DNA of 64,000 nucleotides from Sphingosinicella sp041916975 (GTDB lineage: Bacteria; Pseudomonadota; Alphaproteobacteria; Sphingomonadales; Sphingomonadaceae). Shown here piece after piece: positions 1-10,165 of this stretch (within the stretch, counting starts at the first letter, position 1; each line of letters starts with the position of its first letter). The stretch spans positions 3,348,001 through 3,412,000 of the forward strand of contig NZ_JAYRYK010000001.1 of the NCBI RefSeq assembly GCF_041916975.1. Direction: 5' to 3'. A program made the translations under genes and the position numbers. The notes under the pieces are model-generated. The model saw only the letters and a list, made by a program, of their open reading frames with translations. It was not told the origin of the DNA and searched no databases.

Positions 1-2694
1 AGCACTCTTGCGTTCACCACATGCTTCGCGGTTTGGACGATCTTTGCCATCATCGGTATCGAGATCAAAAGCCAGTTGGATCTCAACGACACCCAGTTCG
101 GTCTGCTGGTGGGGACACCCATCCTGACCGGGTCGCTCGTGCGGGTCTTCCTTGGCATCTGGACGGACCAATTCGGCGGTCGTCTGATGTTCACGCTCAC
201 GATGTTGGCGTCGGCAATTTCTACCTGGCTGCTGTCGACCGCCGAAAGCTATTCCCTCATGCTTCTCGCCGCCCTGGGGCTCGGGCTTGCCGGCGGAGGA
301 TTCGCTGTCGGCGTTGCCTATGTCTCCAAATGGTTCCCGCCCGAGAAGCAGGGGACAGCGCTCGGTATCTTCGGCATGGGCAATGTCGGCGCGGCGGTGA
401 CCAAATTCCTTGCGCCCTTCGTGATGGTAGCGATGGGTTGGCAGGCGGTTGCCCAAATTTGGGCGATCGGCTTGGCGGTTGCGGCAGTGCTGTTTTTCCT
501 CTTTGCCCGTAACGACCCCGCGTTTGAAGCGCGCAAGGCGCGCGGTGAGAAGCCGCGCAGCTTGATCGAACAGCTTGAGCCACTTCGCCATCAACAGGTC
601 TGGCGCTTCTCGCTCTATTATTTCTTCGTGTTCGGCGCCTTTGTCGCACTCGCCCTGTGGCTGCCCAACTATCTGGTCGGGGTTTATGGCGTCGACATAA
701 AGGTCGCGGGTATGCTCGCGGCAACCTTCTCCCTCTCGGCCAGCCTGTTCCGCGCCTATGGTGGGATGTTGTCCGACCGCTATGGCGCGCGCAAGGTGAT
801 GTACACGACCTTCGGCGTGTCGCTTCTCTGCCTGTTCATGCTCGCCTATCCTTCGACTGATTATGTCATTCACGGCATTGACGGGGACATCCACTTCTCG
901 ACCTCGATGGGGTTGGTTCCGTTCGTGATCGCGGTGTTTGTGCTCGGCTTCTTCATGTCGCTGGGCAAGGCGGCGGTCTACAAGCACATCCCGGTCTATT
1001 ATCCGGAGCATGTCGGTGCTGTCGGCGGCATGGTCGGCATGGTCGGCGGCCTGGGCGGCTTCATCCTGCCGATCGTGTTCGGCGCGGCCAACGATCTCAC
1101 CAACATCTGGACCAGCTGCTTCATGGTGTTGTTCGCGCTCGTCGGCGTAGCGCTTGCCTGGATGCACATGGCGGTACGGCAGATGGAGCAGAGCGCAAGC
1201 GGGCTCGATCATCGCACCCTGCCGCAGTTCCCGGAAATGGCCTCGATCCACGAGGAGGGGCGCCATGCCGCCGCCCAGCCGGCGAAGGTGATCACGGAAT
1301 GGCGTCCGGAAGACAAGGATTTCTGGGAAACGACCGGCCAACGTATTGCGCAGCGGAATCTCACAATCTCCATTCCCGCATTGCTGCTCGCCTTCTCGGT
1401 CTGGATGGTATGGTCGATGGTGGTCGCGAAATTGCCGGCGATCGGCTTCAATTATACCACTGACCAGCTGTTCTGGCTGGCCGCCCTGCCTGGGCTGTCA
1501 GGTGCGACCTTCCGCATCTTCTACAGCTTCATGGTGCCGATCTTCGGCGGACGGCTGTGGACGACGCTGTCGACCGCGTCGCTGCTGATCCCGGCTTTCG
1601 GCATCGGCTATGCCGTGCAGAACCCGGATACACCCTATCTCATCTTCCTCGTGCTGGCATTGCTGTGCGGCTTCGGCGGCGGCAATTTTGCCTCGTCGAT
1701 GTCGAATATCAGCTTCTTCTTCCCCAAGGCGCAAAAGGGCAACGCGCTGGCGCTCAACGCGGGCCTCGGCAATCTGGGCGTCTCGGTGATGCAGTTCGCT
1801 GTGCCGCTGGTAATTACCGCGAGCGTATTCGGTGCCATTGGCGGCGATCCGCGCCCATCGAGCGAGGGCGGGCAGCTGTGGTTGCAGAACGCTGGCTTCA
1901 TCTGGGTGCCATTCATCATCGCTTCAACGCTCCTCGCCTGGTTCGGGATGGATGATATCGCCGATGCCAAGGCGAGCTTTGCCGAACAGGCCGTGATCTT
2001 CCAGCGCAAGCATAACTGGCTGATGTGCTGGCTCTACACCGGCACCTTCGGTTCGTTCATCGGCTTTTCCGCCGGCCTGCCGCTGCTGGCCAAGCATCAG
2101 TTTCCCGATGTCGATGTGCTCAAATTCATTTTCCTCGGCCCGCTGGTCGGCGCGCTGAGCCGCGCAGGCACCGGCTGGGTGTCGGACCGCTGGGGCGGCG
2201 CCCGCGTCACCTTGTGGGTATTCGTGCTGATGATGGTCGGCGTGGTCGGTGTGATCTATTTCCTTGAAGCTGCCAATTGGTGGGGCTTCCTTGGCATGTT
2301 CATCTTCATGTTCTTCATGACCGGGGTGGGCAATGCCTCGACCTTCCAGATGATCCCCAACATCATGCGCCTCGAGGTGCCGCGCCTTATGCCGCAGCTG
2401 TCTGCAGCGGAGCAGGTGCGGCAAGCAGAAAAGGAATCGGCGGCGATTGTCGGTTTCACGTCGGCTATCGCGGCCTACGGTGCCTTCTTCATCCCCAAAA
2501 GCTTTGGTTCATCCATCGCAGTGACAGGCTCGCCGATGGCGGCACTGATCAGCTTTCTTGTCTTCTACGCCAGTTGTGCTGCGCTGACGTGGTTCATCTA
2601 CACCCGGCGCGGCGGGCTCTTGCACGACATTGAGCGTGGTCGTGTGCCTGCCCCCGCCGGTACCCCCACCTTCATCCAGGGAGTTGCCGCATGA
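1..2694 (+). CDS. narK: Fused NarK1-NarK2 nitrate/nitrite transporter (5' partial)
   Basis: The reading frame is open from base 1, so the start lies upstream of the window; 897 residues are visible. It carries two MFS transporter halves in one chain. The first half has the NarK-type stretch DTQFGLLVGTPILTGSL near its N-terminus, and the second starts at about residue 430 after a charged linker (RPEDKDFWETTGQRIAQRN). Known NarK1-NarK2 fusions, as in Paracoccus, join a proton/nitrate symporter to a nitrate/nitrite antiporter in the inner membrane. Its TGA overlaps the narG ATG by four bases, so it is the promoter-proximal gene of the nar operon. The regulatory region is outside the window. Confidence 0.95.
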   Translation, partial: STLAFTTCFAVWTIFAIIGIEIKSQLDLNDTQFGLLVGTPILTGSLVRVFLGIWTDQFGGRLMFTLTMLASAISTWLLSTAESYSLMLLAALGLGLAGGGFAVGVAYVSKWFPPEKQGTALGIFGMGNVGAAVTKFLAPFVMVAMGWQAVAQIWAIGLAVAAVLFFLFARNDPAFEARKARGEKPRSLIEQLEPLRHQQVWRFSLYYFFVFGAFVALALWLPNYLVGVYGVDIKVAGMLAATFSLSASLFRAYGGMLSDRYGARKVMYTTFGVSLLCLFMLAYPSTDYVIHGIDGDIHFSTSMGLVPFVIAVFVLGFFMSLGKAAVYKHIPVYYPEHVGAVGGMVGMVGGLGGFILPIVFGAANDLTNIWTSCFMVLFALVGVALAWMHMAVRQMEQSASGLDHRTLPQFPEMASIHEEGRHAAAQPAKVITEWRPEDKDFWETTGQRIAQRNLTISIPALLLAFSVWMVWSMVVAKLPAIGFNYTTDQLFWLAALPGLSGATFRIFYSFMVPIFGGRLWTTLSTASLLIPAFGIGYAVQNPDTPYLIFLVLALLCGFGGGNFASSMSNISFFFPKAQKGNALALNAGLGNLGVSVMQFAVPLVITASVFGAIGGDPRPSSEGGQLWLQNAGFIWVPFIIASTLLAWFGMDDIADAKASFAEQAVIFQRKHNWLMCWLYTGTFGSFIGFSAGLPLLAKHQFPDVDVLKFIFLGPLVGALSRAGTGWVSDRWGGARVTLWVFVLMMVGVVGVIYFLEAANWWGFLGMFIFMFFMTGVGNASTFQMIPNIMRLEVPRLMPQLSAAEQVRQAEKESAAIVGFTSAIAAYGAFFIPKSFGSSIAVTGSPMAALISFLVFYASCAALTWFIYTRRGGLLHDIERGRVPAPAGTPTFIQGVAA

Positions 2695-5600
2695 GCCAGC
2701 TACTCGACCGCCTGACCTTTTTCCGGCAGGCCAAGCAGTCCTTTTCCAAAGGTCACGGCATCACCACCAACCAGAACCGCGACTGGGAGGATGGCTATCG
2801 GAAGCGCTGGCAGCACGACAAGATCGTGCGCTCCACCCACGGCGTGAACTGCACCGGCTCCTGTTCCTGGAAAATCTACGTCAAGGGCGGGATCATTACC
2901 TGGGAAACACAGCAGACCGATTATCCCCGCACCAGGCCCGATCTCCCCAACCACGAGCCGCGGGGCTGCCCACGCGGCGCGAGCTACAGCTGGTACATCT
3001 ATTCGGCGCAGCGGCTGAAATATCCGATGGTCCGCTCCCGCCTGCTCAAGTTGTGGCGCGAAGCGCGGGTCATCCGCACGCCCGTCGCGGCCTGGGCATC
3101 GATCGTCGAGGATCCGGTCAAGCGCAAAAGCTATACCGCTATTCGCGGCCACGGCGGCTTCGTGCGCGCGACTTGGGAAGAGGTGAACGAGATCATCGCT
3201 TCGGCCAATGCCTATACCGCCAAGACCTATGGGCCGGATCGGGTCATCGGCTTTTCGCCTATCCCGGCCATGTCGATGGTCAGCTATGCCGCCGGATCGC
3301 GCTATCTGTCGCTGCTCGGCGGCACCTGCATGAGCTTTTACGACTGGTATTGCGACCTGCCGCCGTCGAGCCCGCAGACCTGGGGAGAGCAGACCGACGT
3401 GCCGGAGAGCGCGGATTGGTACAACGCCGGATTCCTGATGATGTGGGGTTCGAATGTTCCGCAGACGCGGACTCCCGATGCTCATTTCATGACCGAGGCT
3501 CGCTATCGCGGTGCCAAGGTGGCGGTGGTGTCACCCGACTACGCCGAGGCCACCAAGTTCGCCGACCTGTGGCTGAACCCCAAGCAGGGTACGGACGCTG
3601 CGCTCGCGATGGCGATGGGGCATGTTATTCTCCGCGAATTCCACCTCGATCGGCAGGCGGAATATTTCGAGGATTATTGCCGAAAATATTCGGACATGCC
3701 GATGCTGGTGCGGCTGGTGCCCGGCAAGGGCGGACTGGTCCCCGAACGGCTGCTGCGCGCGTCCGACTTCAAGGATGCGCTGGGTGAGACGAACAACCCG
3801 GAATGGAAGACCGTCGCCATCGACGCGAAGAGCGGCGAACCGGTGGTGCCGCTGGGCTCTGCCGGCTTCCGTTGGGGCGAACATGGCAAATGGAATCTGG
3901 AAGAGAAGGATGGAAAAGGCGAGGAGACCCAGTTGCGCATGACCGCGATCCTTGGCGGCGACCATGATGTCGTCGTCGATGTCGCCTTTCCCTATTTCGG
4001 CAATCGCGAACACGATCATTTCCAGGGCACGGACCATGCCGATGTGCTGAACCGGCGCGTACCTGTCCGTGAGATCGCGCTCAAGGACGGCAAGGCACTG
4101 GTCGCGACGGTGTTTGATCTGTTCTGCGCGAACTACGGACTCGACCGAGGCCTTGGCGGCGGCAATGTCGCGCGGGACTACAGTCTTAACGTGCCCTACA
4201 CGCCTGCCTGGGCGGAAAAGATCACCGGCGTACCTGCGGATCACATCATCACTGTCGCACGTGAATTCGCGCACAACGCAGAAATCACCAAAGGCAAGTC
4301 GATGGTGATCCTGGGGGCCGGTCTCAACCACTGGTATCACATGGACATGAACTATCGCGGCATCATCAACCTGTTGGTGATGTGCGGATGTGTTGGCCAG
4401 TCGGGCGGTGGCTGGTCGCACTACGTGGGGCAGGAAAAGCTGCGACCGCAGACCGGCTGGACCGCGCTCGCCTTTGCACTCGACTGGAACCGGCCACCGC
4501 GCCACATGAATTCGACCAGCTTTTTCTATGCACACACCGACCAGTGGCGCTACGAAACGCTGGGTGTTGATGAGATCTTGTCCCCCACTGCACCGGAAGG
4601 GGATTGGGACGCCAGCCTGATCGATTACAACGTGCGCGCCGAACGCATGGGCTGGCTGCCGTCCGCGCCGCAGCTCAAGACCAATCCGCTCACCGTCGGC
4701 AAGGCGGTGAAGGCGTCCGGCAAGGAGGCAGGGCCCTATCTCGCCGCCGCGCTGAAAACGGGCGAAATCGAGCTTTCCTGTTTCGATCCGGACGATCCTG
4801 CCAACTGGCCGCGGAACATGTTTGTCTGGCGCTCCAATTTGCTCGGGTCGTCGGGCAAGGGCCACGAATATTTCCTCAAGCATCTGCTCGGTACCGCGCA
4901 TGGCGTGCAGGGCAAGGACCTCGGCGAAACCGGCGCGCAGAAGCCGAAGGATGTGAAGTGGCACGAGGATGCACCGAAGGGTAAACTCGACCTGCTCGTG
5001 ACGCTTGATTTTCGCATGTCGACCACCTGCGTTTATTCGGACATCGTGCTGCCAACCGCGAGCTGGTACGAAAAGGACGACCTCAACACGTCCGATATGC
5101 ACCCGTTCATTCACCCGTTGTCGGCGGCGGTTGATCCGGTGTGGGAATCGCGCAGCGACTGGGACATTTACAAGGGTATCGCGAAAACATTCTCCGAAGT
5201 CGCGCCCGAAGTTCTGGATATCGAGCATGATGTCGTGCTGACCCCTATCCAGCACGACAGCCCTAACGAGATCGCTCAACCTTTCGACGTTGCCGACTGG
5301 GGCAAGGGCGAGGTTGAACCGATCCCGGGCCGGACGATGGCGACCGTGGCGCTGATCGAACGGGACTACCCGAACCTTTACAAGCGCTTCACGGCGCTGG
5401 GGCCACTGATGGAAAAGCTTGGCAATGGCGGCAAAGGGATCGGTTGGAATACCGATCACGAAGTCGAGAATCTCCGCCGCCTCAATGGCCCGGTGCTTGA
5501 AGACGGTGTGACGAAAGGACGACCGCAGATCGAAAGCGCCATCGACGCAGCCGAGGTGATCCTGATGCTGGCGCCTGAAACCAATGGCGAGGTCGCGGTC

Positions 5601-6428
5601 AAGGCCTGGGCGGCGCTATCAAGGAATACCGGCCGTGACCACACGCACCTGGCGCTGCCCAAGGAAGACGAGAAGATCCGATTCCGCGACATTCAGGCAC
5701 AGCCGCGGAAGATCATTTCCTCCCCGACCTGGTCGGGCCTTGAAAGCGAACACGTCTGCTATAACGCGGGCTACACCAACGTCCACGAACTGATCCCCTG
5801 GCGCACGCTGACCGGCCGGCAGCAACTCTATCAGGATCACAAATGGATGCGCGCTTTTGGCGAAGGCTTTTGCGTCTATCGACCGCCGATCGACACGAAG
5901 GCCGTCAAGCCGATGCTGGATGAGGCTAAAGACGCACCGCACGTCATCCTCAACTTCATCACGCCGCACCAGAAATGGGGTATTCATTCGACCTACACCG
6001 ACAACCTGCTGATGCTCACGCTATCACGCGGTGGGCCGATCGTCTGGATGAGCGAGGTCGACGCCGCCAAGGCGGGTTTGGTCGACAACGACTGGGTCGA
6101 GGCCTTCAACAGCAACGGCGCGCTGGTTGCACGCGTGGTGGTGTCGCAGCGGATGAAGGAAGGCACGTTGTTCATGTACCACGCGCAGGAAAAGATCGTG
6201 AATGTCCCCGGTTCGCCGCTTACCGGTCAGCGGGGCGGTATCCACAACAGCGTTACGCGCGCGGTGCTGAAACCGACGCATATGATCGGCGGTTATGTCC
6301 AGCTCGCTTACGGCTTCAACTATTACGGAACGGTCGGGTCCAACCGCGACGAATATGTGATCGTCCGTAAACTGCAAAAGGTCGATTGGCTCGAGGGGGC
6401 TCTCGCCGATGGGGAGGCCGCAGCATGA
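2691..6428 (+). CDS. narG: Respiratory nitrate reductase, alpha subunit
   Basis: This is the catalytic molybdopterin subunit of the membrane-bound, cytoplasm-facing nitrate reductase, reducing nitrate to nitrite. Its 1245 residues are the full NarG length. The FS0 iron-sulfur ligands are present as His50, Cys54, Cys58 and Cys93, and Asp222, the protein ligand to Mo in E. coli NarG, falls at the same position. The ATG overlaps the narK stop (ATGA), and its own stop overlaps the narH start, so expression is probably translationally coupled. No truncation or frameshift is visible. Confidence 0.98.
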   Translation: MSQLLDRLTFFRQAKQSFSKGHGITTNQNRDWEDGYRKRWQHDKIVRSTHGVNCTGSCSWKIYVKGGIITWETQQTDYPRTRPDLPNHEPRGCPRGASYSWYIYSAQRLKYPMVRSRLLKLWREARVIRTPVAAWASIVEDPVKRKSYTAIRGHGGFVRATWEEVNEIIASANAYTAKTYGPDRVIGFSPIPAMSMVSYAAGSRYLSLLGGTCMSFYDWYCDLPPSSPQTWGEQTDVPESADWYNAGFLMMWGSNVPQTRTPDAHFMTEARYRGAKVAVVSPDYAEATKFADLWLNPKQGTDAALAMAMGHVILREFHLDRQAEYFEDYCRKYSDMPMLVRLVPGKGGLVPERLLRASDFKDALGETNNPEWKTVAIDAKSGEPVVPLGSAGFRWGEHGKWNLEEKDGKGEETQLRMTAILGGDHDVVVDVAFPYFGNREHDHFQGTDHADVLNRRVPVREIALKDGKALVATVFDLFCANYGLDRGLGGGNVARDYSLNVPYTPAWAEKITGVPADHIITVAREFAHNAEITKGKSMVILGAGLNHWYHMDMNYRGIINLLVMCGCVGQSGGGWSHYVGQEKLRPQTGWTALAFALDWNRPPRHMNSTSFFYAHTDQWRYETLGVDEILSPTAPEGDWDASLIDYNVRAERMGWLPSAPQLKTNPLTVGKAVKASGKEAGPYLAAALKTGEIELSCFDPDDPANWPRNMFVWRSNLLGSSGKGHEYFLKHLLGTAHGVQGKDLGETGAQKPKDVKWHEDAPKGKLDLLVTLDFRMSTTCVYSDIVLPTASWYEKDDLNTSDMHPFIHPLSAAVDPVWESRSDWDIYKGIAKTFSEVAPEVLDIEHDVVLTPIQHDSPNEIAQPFDVADWGKGEVEPIPGRTMATVALIERDYPNLYKRFTALGPLMEKLGNGGKGIGWNTDHEVENLRRLNGPVLEDGVTKGRPQIESAIDAAEVILMLAPETNGEVAVKAWAALSRNTGRDHTHLALPKEDEKIRFRDIQAQPRKIISSPTWSGLESEHVCYNAGYTNVHELIPWRTLTGRQQLYQDHKWMRAFGEGFCVYRPPIDTKAVKPMLDEAKDAPHVILNFITPHQKWGIHSTYTDNLLMLTLSRGGPIVWMSEVDAAKAGLVDNDWVEAFNSNGALVARVVVSQRMKEGTLFMYHAQEKIVNVPGSPLTGQRGGIHNSVTRAVLKPTHMIGGYVQLAYGFNYYGTVGSNRDEYVIVRKLQKVDWLEGALADGEAAA

Positions 6429-7951
6429 AGATCCGTGCCCAGATCGGAAAGGTGCTCAATCTCGACAAGTGCATCGGCTGCCATACCTGTTCCGTCACCT
6501 GCAAGAACGTGTGGACCAGCCGCGAAGGCATGGAATATGCGTGGTTCAACAACGTCGAAACCAAACCCGGCATCGGTTATCCCAAGGACTGGGAAAACCA
6601 GAAGCGCTGGAACGGCGGCTGGGTTCGCGATGCCGGTGGGTCGATCCGACCGCGCATGGGCGGCAAATGGCGGCTGCTCGCAAAGATTTTTGCCAATCCA
6701 GATCTACCTGAGATCGACGATTATTACGAGCCCTTCACCTTCGATTATGCCCATCTGCAAAAGACGGGCGAGAGCAAGGCTTTCCCTACGGCGCGGCCGC
6801 GCAGCCTGGTGTCGGGCGAACGAATGGAAAAGATCAACTGGGGTCCCAACTGGGAAGAAATCCTGGGCGGTGAATTTTCCAAGCGCTCGGAGGATTACAA
6901 CTTCGAGGGCGTGCAGAAGGAAATATACGGCCAGTTCGAAAATACTTTCATGATGTATCTGCCCCGGCTGTGCGAACATTGCCTCAACCCCACCTGCGTC
7001 GCGGCTTGCCCCTCAGGTGCCATCTACAAGCGTGAGGAAGATGGCATTGTCCTCATTGACCAGGAAGCCTGCCGGGGTTGGCGGATGTGCGTCTCGGGCT
7101 GCCCATACAAAAAAATATACTACAACTGGAAAACCGGAAAATCGGAGAAGTGCATCTTCTGCTATCCGCGCATCGAGGCCGGGCAGCCGACCGTGTGTTC
7201 GGAAACCTGCGTCGGGCGCATCCGGTATCTGGGGGTCATGCTCTATGACGCGGATCGGATCGAGGAGGCGGCAAGCGTCGCCGATGTCGAGGATCTCTAT
7301 CAGGCGCAGCTGGACATCTTCCTTGATCCCAATGATCCCAAGGTGATCGAGCAGGCCCGCAAAGACGGGGTTCCAGAGGCTTGGCTGGAGGCCGCCCGCC
7401 ATTCGCCCGTCTACAAGATGGCGATGGAATGGAAGGTCGCCTTCCCGCTCCACCCTGAATATCGCACGCTGCCGATGGTGTGGTATGTGCCGCCGCTGTC
7501 GCCGATCAATGCAGCGGCGAGCGCGGGACAGATTTCAGTCAACAACGGAATGCCTGACATCCGCAGCTTGCGCATTCCGCTCAAGTATCTCGCGAACCTG
7601 CTGACGGCAGGTGACGAGAAACCGGTGGCGCTTTGCCTCGAGCGGATGCTCGCGATGCGCGGCTACATGCGTTCGAAAACGATCGAGGGCGTGCAGAATG
7701 ACGCCATAGCGGAAGCGGTAGGCCTGACGGCGAAACAGATCGAGGAAATGTACAAGGTCATGGCGCTGGCGGACTATGAAGATCGCTTCGTCATCCCGAC
7801 CGGACACCGCGAGGATGCCGAGGACATGTTCGATGAGCGCGGTTCCTGCGGCTTTTCCTTCGGCAATGGCTGTTCTAGCGGCACCACCAGCAGCAACATG
7901 TTCGGCGCGCCGGCACGCAAGAAGCTGCAAACGCCGACGGAGGTGTTCTGA
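6425..7951 (+). CDS. narH: Respiratory nitrate reductase, beta subunit
   Basis: This 508-residue iron-sulfur electron-transfer subunit passes electrons from NarI hemes to NarG. The first cluster motif is CIGCHTCSVTC at residues 16-26. Further groups follow at LCEHCLNPTCVAACPSG, the GWRMCVSGCPYKK motif with Trp in place of one Cys (the usual NarH 3Fe-4S site), and EKCIFCYPR. The start chosen is the ATG overlapping the narG stop; the frame is open upstream, but NarH proteins begin with this MKIRAQIG-type sequence. The stop overlaps narJ by one base. Confidence 0.98.
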   Translation: MKIRAQIGKVLNLDKCIGCHTCSVTCKNVWTSREGMEYAWFNNVETKPGIGYPKDWENQKRWNGGWVRDAGGSIRPRMGGKWRLLAKIFANPDLPEIDDYYEPFTFDYAHLQKTGESKAFPTARPRSLVSGERMEKINWGPNWEEILGGEFSKRSEDYNFEGVQKEIYGQFENTFMMYLPRLCEHCLNPTCVAACPSGAIYKREEDGIVLIDQEACRGWRMCVSGCPYKKIYYNWKTGKSEKCIFCYPRIEAGQPTVCSETCVGRIRYLGVMLYDADRIEEAASVADVEDLYQAQLDIFLDPNDPKVIEQARKDGVPEAWLEAARHSPVYKMAMEWKVAFPLHPEYRTLPMVWYVPPLSPINAAASAGQISVNNGMPDIRSLRIPLKYLANLLTAGDEKPVALCLERMLAMRGYMRSKTIEGVQNDAIAEAVGLTAKQIEEMYKVMALADYEDRFVIPTGHREDAEDMFDERGSCGFSFGNGCSSGTTSSNMFGAPARKKLQTPTEVF

Positions 7952-8655
7952 TGCACAATCTGCACCTTTTCTCGCTCCTGCTCAGCTATCCGACGTCCGA
8001 TCTCCAGGCGGTATGCAGCGAAATCCGCGAACGGCTGGCGACGGATCCGGCATTGCCGCGCGATACGGTGAGGCGGCTGCACCCGTTGCTGACCCGCCTT
8101 GCCGCCAGTGACATCTATGCCGCGCAGGAAGCCTATGTCGAGCTGTTCGACCGGGGGCGGGCACACAGCCTGCACCTGTTCGAGCACGTCCATGGCGAGA
8201 GCCGGGACCGCGGCCAGGCGATGGTCGATCTGCGCCAGCGCTATCTCGATGCAGGACTTGAACCGGCGGGCAACGAATTGCCCGATTATCTGCCGCTGTT
8301 CCTCGACTATTGCTCCACATTGTCCGAAGCGGCTGCGCGCGAAACCCTCGCCGAACCCGGCGTGGTTCTTGTCGCGCTCGCCGCGCGGCTGGCCGAGCGC
8401 GGCTCGGATTATGCCCCGCTGCTGGCGCTGCTTTGCGAGATCGCAGAGGTCGAGCAGGACGAAGAGGCGCAAAAGGCGCTCTCCCCGGTCGACGATCCCG
8501 ATGATCTGGAGACGCTCGATGCACAATGGGCAGAGGAAGAGATCCGTTTCACAGCAGAGGCAGTGCCTGATCCAGCGGCCTCCTGTCCGCAGGTGAGCGC
8601 AATTCTGGATCGCATGTACGATCCGGCGCCGGCCACAAAACGCCCGAGGAACTGA
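7951..8655 (+). CDS. narJ: Nitrate reductase molybdenum cofactor assembly chaperone NarJ
   Basis: This 234-residue protein of the NarJ/TorD family is a cytoplasmic chaperone needed for cofactor insertion into NarGH; it is not part of the final enzyme. The typical N-terminal LLSYPT segment and the FEHVHGESRDRGQAM stretch (about residues 70-85) are visible. Its ATG uses the A of the narH TGA. The position between narH and narI is the canonical operon order. Confidence 0.96.
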   Translation: MHNLHLFSLLLSYPTSDLQAVCSEIRERLATDPALPRDTVRRLHPLLTRLAASDIYAAQEAYVELFDRGRAHSLHLFEHVHGESRDRGQAMVDLRQRYLDAGLEPAGNELPDYLPLFLDYCSTLSEAAARETLAEPGVVLVALAARLAERGSDYAPLLALLCEIAEVEQDEEAQKALSPVDDPDDLETLDAQWAEEEIRFTAEAVPDPAASCPQVSAILDRMYDPAPATKRPRN

Positions 8656-8658
8656 GCC

Positions 8659-9360
8659 ATGGAAGCTTTCGTCCATCATCTGCTGTTCGGCATCTATCCC
8701 TACATCGCGCTTGGGGTGCTCGCCATTGGGTCGATCATCCGCTTCGACCGCGAGCCTTACAGCTGGCGCTCCGGCTCCAGCCAGCTGTTGCGGCGCAAGC
8801 AGTTGATCTGGGGATCAGTACTCTTTCACATCGGGGTTCTGTTCGTCTTTTTCGGTCATCTTGTCGGCTTGTTGACCCCGATTGCGCTGTTCGATGCACT
8901 GGGTATCAGTCATGGTGCAAAACAGCTTCTGGCCATCATCGCAGGTGGTATTGCAGGTGTGATGGCAATCATCGGCGCCACCCTGCTCATCCATCGCCGT
9001 TTCTTCGATCCCCGTGTACGTGCGGCGTCCAATGTCAGCGACAATATGATTATCCTGATCCTGTGGGTGCAGCTGGCGCTGGGGCTCGCAACCATTCCGC
9101 TATCGGCCGGGCATCTCGATGGGCATGAAATGGTCAAGTTCATGAGCTGGGCCCAAGGTATCTTCACCTTCCGCAGCGACGCCGCCAGCTCTATCGCGGA
9201 CGTCCACATCATCTTCAAACTACACCTGTTCCTCGGCCTCACCATTTTACTGATCTTCCCGTTCACGCGTCTGGTCCACATGCTATCGGCACCAGTGCGT
9301 TACCTATGGCGGGGTGGTTACCAGATCGTCCGTTCGCGGCGGAATCTCAGCCATGGTTGA
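8659..9360 (+). CDS. narI: Respiratory nitrate reductase, gamma subunit (cytochrome b)
   Basis: This 233-residue integral membrane diheme cytochrome b oxidises quinol and anchors NarGH. Five hydrophobic segments are visible. Candidate heme-ligand histidines are in LFHIGVLFVFFGHLVGL (about residues 54-68) and in KLHLFLGLTILLIFPFTRLVHML (late in the protein, given here as one run of two adjacent helices around residues 189-211). It lies three bases after narJ, and its last codons overlap the next gene by eight bases. Confidence 0.97.
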   Translation: MEAFVHHLLFGIYPYIALGVLAIGSIIRFDREPYSWRSGSSQLLRRKQLIWGSVLFHIGVLFVFFGHLVGLLTPIALFDALGISHGAKQLLAIIAGGIAGVMAIIGATLLIHRRFFDPRVRAASNVSDNMIILILWVQLALGLATIPLSAGHLDGHEMVKFMSWAQGIFTFRSDAASSIADVHIIFKLHLFLGLTILLIFPFTRLVHMLSAPVRYLWRGGYQIVRSRRNLSHG

Positions 9361-10165
9361 ACTCGCCGAGCGCGCGGCCGTAAGGGTCGGCGGTGTAGAG
9401 ATTCCGGCCGGAGCGATTGCCGCCGAAGTACAGAATCATCCCGCCCCCGACGCTGATGCCGCCTGGCAGGCCGCTGCCGAAGCCTTGGTGATTCGTCAGC
9501 TGCTGCTGACCGAGGCGGATCGGCAAGGCATCGTCGCGCAGGAAAGTCGCGATGCCGAAGGACGGTTGCTGATCGAGGAAGATGCCCGCATCGACGCCCT
9601 GCTGACTTCGGCAGTCAAAGTGCCCAGCGCCACGACCGAAGAGGCACGACGCTTTTACGAACGGCACCGTACCCGCTTTGCTAGCGAAACGCTGATCGAG
9701 GCAGAGCACATCCTGATCACGGCGGACCCGTCAGACCGGCTCGCCTACAGTCTTGCGGTCGGCGACGTGCGGATGCTGATCCGCAAGATCCAAGCCGATC
9801 CATCGCGGTTTGCGGATTTGGCACGCGAACATTCAGCCTGTCCTTCAAAAGCGCAGGGCGGCAACCTCGGACAGATCGGGCGCGGCCAGACCGTTGCAGC
9901 GTTTGAGGCTGCGTTGTTTGCGCTTGGCGAGGGCGAGCTCTGCGTTGAGCCTGTACGCTCTCCCTATGGTGTCCATGTCGTGCGTACGGGTCGCCGGATC
10001 GATGGGCAACCTCTGCCGTTCGAGGTCGTGGAACCCACCATCCGCGACTATCTGGAAGAAGCGAGTGCGCGCCGCGCGACGGCGCAATATCTCGCCATCC
10101 TGGCGAGTGAAATGCCTGTCGAAGGTGTGACTCTGCCCATCGCCGAAGGACCCCTGGTCCAGTGA
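9353..10165 (+). CDS. Parvulin-type peptidyl-prolyl isomerase of the nar operon
   Basis: A 270-residue PpiC/rotamase-family protein. The parvulin domain spans about residues 120-225, with HILITADP, REHSACPSKAQGGNLGQIGRG, and YGVHVVRTG as recognisable blocks. There is no signal peptide, so it is probably cytoplasmic. PpiC-like genes are a recurrent neighbour of narGHJI in denitrifying proteobacteria and are presumed to help nitrate reductase folding; that role is inference here. The ATG at 9353 overlaps the narI end, and the stop overlaps the GTG start of moaA. Confidence 0.9.
   Translation: MVELAERAAVRVGGVEIPAGAIAAEVQNHPAPDADAAWQAAAEALVIRQLLLTEADRQGIVAQESRDAEGRLLIEEDARIDALLTSAVKVPSATTEEARRFYERHRTRFASETLIEAEHILITADPSDRLAYSLAVGDVRMLIRKIQADPSRFADLAREHSACPSKAQGGNLGQIGRGQTVAAFEAALFALGEGELCVEPVRSPYGVHVVRTGRRIDGQPLPFEVVEPTIRDYLEEASARRATAQYLAILASEMPVEGVTLPIAEGPLVQ

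Noticed and set aside
3531..5459. 642-codon minus-strand open frame
   Set aside because: Antisense shadow of narG; no motif.
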